A DNA stretch of 64,000 bases from NCBI GenBank assembly GCA_964019425.1, contig OZ025808.1, positions 992,001 to 1,056,000 of the forward strand, in the 5' to 3' direction. A program made the position numbers and the translations under genes. Positions 63,701 through 64,000 of the stretch are shown here, in pieces. Below the pieces are notes generated by a model. It was given only the letters and a program-made list of their open reading frames with translations. It was not told where the DNA came from and did not search any database. Numbering within the stretch: the stretch's first letter is position 1; every line of letters starts with the position of its first letter. Origin of the DNA: Flectonema sp. DT1601 (taxonomy: Eukaryota; Euglenozoa; Diplonemea; Diplonemida; Diplonemidae).

Positions 63701-64000
63701 GGTTCTGCTTTACTGAACATGAAGTCAGAGTTCAACGTCGACGGAACAACAACAATAACAATTGACCCGATTGGTAATAGAATGTGTAGGGGTTGTGTTG
63801 TTTCTCTTTGCTCAACAGAACTTACGGTTTTTGAAACCTCAATCTTTTCAACCGACCTTCCGAACCCCTGTATTGTTATACATTTGTATCTCTTACCTGC
63901 ATATTCTCAATTACCGAATGAGAGAGAAATAACAGTTACGAGAGTAGTCAAGTCAAGTGATGTATTGTTTCCATGTAGTTCTAGTTTATTAGTCACGATC
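54797..64000 (+). CDS. giant secreted or surface protein, runs off the window (more than 3,068 residues)
   Basis: Reading from ATG 54,797 I found no stop to the end of the window (9,204 bases). It starts with a signal peptide (TLITLLLLLLDVVYCA) and has very many N-glycosylation sites. Three DOMON-like regions can be seen at about residues 683-811, 1338-1465 and 1498-1631; the last two share W.GIGFG/W.GLGFG, SMDGS-like and a closing YHGLTQRI/YHGITNRI. A second module recurs at least seven times: an extended strand ending IP, then [YF].[VIL]C and W..[LIV][PG] (for example YQICLRYGGFNWIQMGG, FAVCYKQYGRNWVQI, YIICVLLLSSKTWKQLP). Later parts are Cys-containing beta-sandwich-like repeats. Two short upstream reading frames overlap the start. 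No membrane anchor is visible yet. A cell-surface adhesion or coat role is inferred. No family name known to me. Confidence 0.8.
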   Translation, partial: MTKTTLITLLLLLLDVVYCAFDTDNFKRVGPSGKSQGSYGYGEHNVDMEWDFDKNILNENGWEQAIITLNGSVSDTDFTGGQEIRIRIDVSWSDVSHFSPNRSYFQENSTLVCFNGSSSDSDILNSTWLLSYLQSTTSLDIASVFSHNATDSVSSGDKNIFLYGACVLHVCCDDSIFNKIETSISGIGDHLIADSLVQFNASASSGMELAVLPYDVGSSCGNMPNTSTFYFWTQDFGTDDLDHSPYSKSIYTTFVSPEFPFFICFRRSSLDRRRGTNSTSGDAWLPIFSEGTNDPIFRPNSSLSLYYQLPDSGVTVNQNFAMKIFNGELEKISLRIPPFINSTYGDSLKIVKKGWPCTYDTTTQQLPYYGTNTVNYDGSWTYKGIPGIFHGADIGSVAVFGTETQNPLVAESVFSAYPTPRRYEYPNSTVEYTVAYLKAPSYEGEFDVCISLEDERASLRRSQMINGNMSKPVWRKLIQCSFRNDTRNPWCHSTRAQWRESFNIDGLTEGEFDNFQPGRRSFSVTAETYSWSSIDLTPDTFGMIRFAGDVLSPFPAYKYQGNGRYDFFETKGGDQFRIIHERSADLTSVAFRQSNYDVERVVDGGRIFDKVIQKYASAPFGSFPKTGCWDQSLDSYRDFGGQHPTASTHLRTDPTLSIEKIDFIETSSSLLHTDPSPISKGFRTSSGLSIDLEIELFGDTVLISIFNESSWSSGTYWFGVLLGTSSELASGSGYSIIISRAVETNMLEVSEYSVSSFSPVEKLQPSFNIIQQSDSSIMLSRQVVGVTTSHYTFIQESGINVIFGLGSSKRFLLWQQTTSETLQTSENLFSRNRTGEVFAEIKIPKMSPSSQANGEGFIVCYRPVGVEGWRQLPYKSPLGKWHSSELATYAATVDAKKLIPQMNSFYEKKLLNYSTVTWDVNDTREGTIGELQLNSDDPIFNTIRNNYHRIYKPTDNVESSLGFSLSIVEEGVSCVFESSQRQLYPNPGTKECPVEEAISATAHNSTVDPCSGKLHESSIFEYKDVSFYINIPQSRTSYSSKTNYQICLRYGGFNWIQMGGLLQPSEKSFLSVTYYSKFISSNQALLIIEDQSNSPSLSIRQDDFGDWFHIVPLVEQNNDIQPCPITSVQSYNDISESSGFTVLYPRLWCTSWNSSEACIDTPEVSQLYCRHNCSSAYGERSVDLLKQREPYPWSTLSPETRLSKESQRFAAGIITIPPSLMTTKFAVCYKQYGRNWVQINIESPQPITQSLNMTMISPSSHKSDGGNVSTVVLPPGVRQTFRLLNNKQFQEGVFQSKLVAINNEKASGLHLRSIIRRGTTDVIKYTGKYSTPIPVSGIPSVYITVWVSSQIKTIEMLIIGADTKWFGIGFGTTMSGSLSFLIDGTGTVSQRLLGDHNWGSTSTLLNNTVITNTVTNGIRSVVLSVSVSPSDIFPFVDGGSKKKINLILASGTSQTISYHGITNRIAVQIQVFDFTKTTSSDKQLLIGKAIHPLDGSELHITVNTLLEFTEISLLNIPESESNWIGLGFGKYSMDGSYAVVMYPSALGVLSVEERILGNHIPGAVLDSNIHLKKYSVINGRINITLFRPSVGVTVNHFSFPLVSNSRLSIPFIRAYGKSNTFRYHGLTQRISDIIEIETESSLRDQQLSKTIIKKSHVISAICASPPGSTDGSPFVSSTDEITVFDKEIYMTMTTPSEQGQYQLCIASNITSGWYPVPHDPIHVDNPDVSWSFDKSLNPATDITNSAVFLLSINREEQSFNISSDNLRVVQYSDYCEYEPTIPFVSSTYHLGIGSHLSSHATVTVTLPSDFDNNGVHIRDNSLWYKVCVRSKIHLSNGTILDRVWSEVPSDEKVDFRTEPAIVNQFEVTDYERTTPVSVAVIPSGLRVVLTTTSINDLSNRIIKLSWVDKTDSSSNCLSLPFKQSNISDLVGGQVSVEIPIPRESLFGTKKIKTYIICVLLLSSKTWKQLPGAVAVVDSGFGYLTASSSETVILHGVHNNVDLSAVQLVSYDSLCPDSQSSGWISPSKIVSQSVVYYSQTLLQRVSTESVKLCLLSNFSQSYHLWNINDETDEYLLKEKIVSSVLISLPEGRIVNESKTLFICRSESCAIPPVVDQSASLVVENNGYLELHITLLDALGMPITSPQTPMLLSIVYCTKQDDPNCPVYVSEEIFSFSNENRICDESDSTKWGWDTSGINQIYNSMITLKLKMRSSCPNYSKKIGCGFRIKATAQNTSQESILSLPVWVNTLTTYPTGISINGRLIETDEEPVVVSCTAFRLCEVSFSAIDGSENLLTPSGTWKVSVIMNSTVLRGIPSGFVGVWSRSGKGKISLIGDLLPGKVSSVIDCRFSVTGGSGLSVLWKVKFTRTKPTQISVIDVVPVWVQGNSITQQPFWESHSHDVSTNNVLSASKGSYITALYPYALRLLVVGSDDFFMPQNALRGIHLNISITSNGRVQNNIFALPDSPLTSILLEKTSSTYFPLLNTTVWDNTKPYELGWNTNPGIVVIPFRVRTAAGCSKFTGGCTIQISNETHVLKRIVTPVRGMADTLRVASSGIELNSTIPITKTETLTITQTINEDEVNDTNAIVGDHHFVLDEEEEVHPLTPSSYVPINKGIHIKVIPQSLHGKFTDEFHYGEAIVLFSENALLRKTSGVEGPLGITFHHNYPNKVEFDDHADGFYANVTIIPSGLCYICSFSIHSTLGAGGGITYLPDTVTGLIGDAVGGLVERIQFFDPTKYIHVQAIPSVVDFEETTTTNSGEAQLKSASFDLIFQAKDGQNDSVFWGSDRDVITIYASHSDDKVLYKTLLNTTGGATINSVEILINKIYYQSGRDYAMIMMVEQYYNENVNYTSNMSFPWPKKTFFNITMGNKVSTAKPFIRVSRILRGSDGATRSETFNNTIRLYWEPAANALERPVRISVEHMFNLTHAMGASLRRNVSVFVDGPQGLITNFPAKVALLPSVSSNSNYGSALLNMKSEFNVDGTTTITIDPIGNRMCRGCVVSLCSTELTVFETSIFSTDLPNPCIVIHLYLLPAYSQLPNEREITVTRVVKSSDVLFPCSSSLLVTI

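Noticed and set aside
1-64000. Retroelements, virus-like elements, autonomous transposons or CRISPR arrays
   Set aside because: No reverse transcriptase, integrase, capsid, transposase or regularly spaced repeat-spacer pattern was seen.

Overview
The window looks like nuclear DNA of a mitochondriate, probably flagellated unicellular eukaryote. Evidence: a mitochondrial EF-G, a formin, an actin-related protein, a FYVE protein, a K+-dependent Na+/Ca2+ exchanger, a RIIAD1-like docking protein, a standard genetic code, and short GT-AG introns in two of the 21 genes found. Intergenic DNA is AT-rich and packed with A or T homopolymers of 15-35 bases. I cannot name the species.

All 21 protein genes lie on the + strand. 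Nearly every start codon has a pyrimidine-rich stretch ending in (A)CAG some 7-60 bases upstream. Together these suggest co-directional, perhaps polycistronic, transcription with spliced-leader trans-splicing, as known in Euglenozoa and dinoflagellates. 5'-UTR cis-introns remain an alternative.

Layout. 1-9,011: 3' part of an ABHD8-like hydrolase, a triple ubiquitin-like membrane protein, and a formin whose FH2 domain is split by a 2.7-kb intron filled by nine 288-bp tandem units. 9,246-18,022: the Na+/Ca2+ exchanger, then a 981-residue kinase-LRR-dual-specificity-phosphatase fusion. 19,040-26,803: a coiled-coil protein, a second multi-ubiquitin-like protein, a membrane JmjC/cupin protein and a divergent nucleotidyltransferase. 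29,762-32,391: a helical-repeat-like protein and a TPR protein with three small introns. 33,825-46,572: a compact run with a PP1-like pseudophosphatase, MORN, kelch, mitochondrial EF-G, two unrecognised proteins, an actin-related protein, a RIIAD1-like protein and a small membrane protein. 50,274-51,122: a FYVE protein. 54,797 to the edge: a secreted giant of more than 3,068 residues, still open.

The large gaps are not empty. They contain decayed pieces of cytosolic LSU (28S) rRNA, clearest at 53,059-53,266, a roughly 270-bp dispersed repeat present twice, short elements with inverted ends, and hairpins. Themes among the genes are signalling (kinase/phosphatase fusion, pseudophosphatase, FYVE, Ca2+ exchange), cytoskeleton and cilium (formin, actin-related, RIIAD1, MORN, kelch) and organelle translation (EF-G). 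No operon-like pathway logic links the neighbours.
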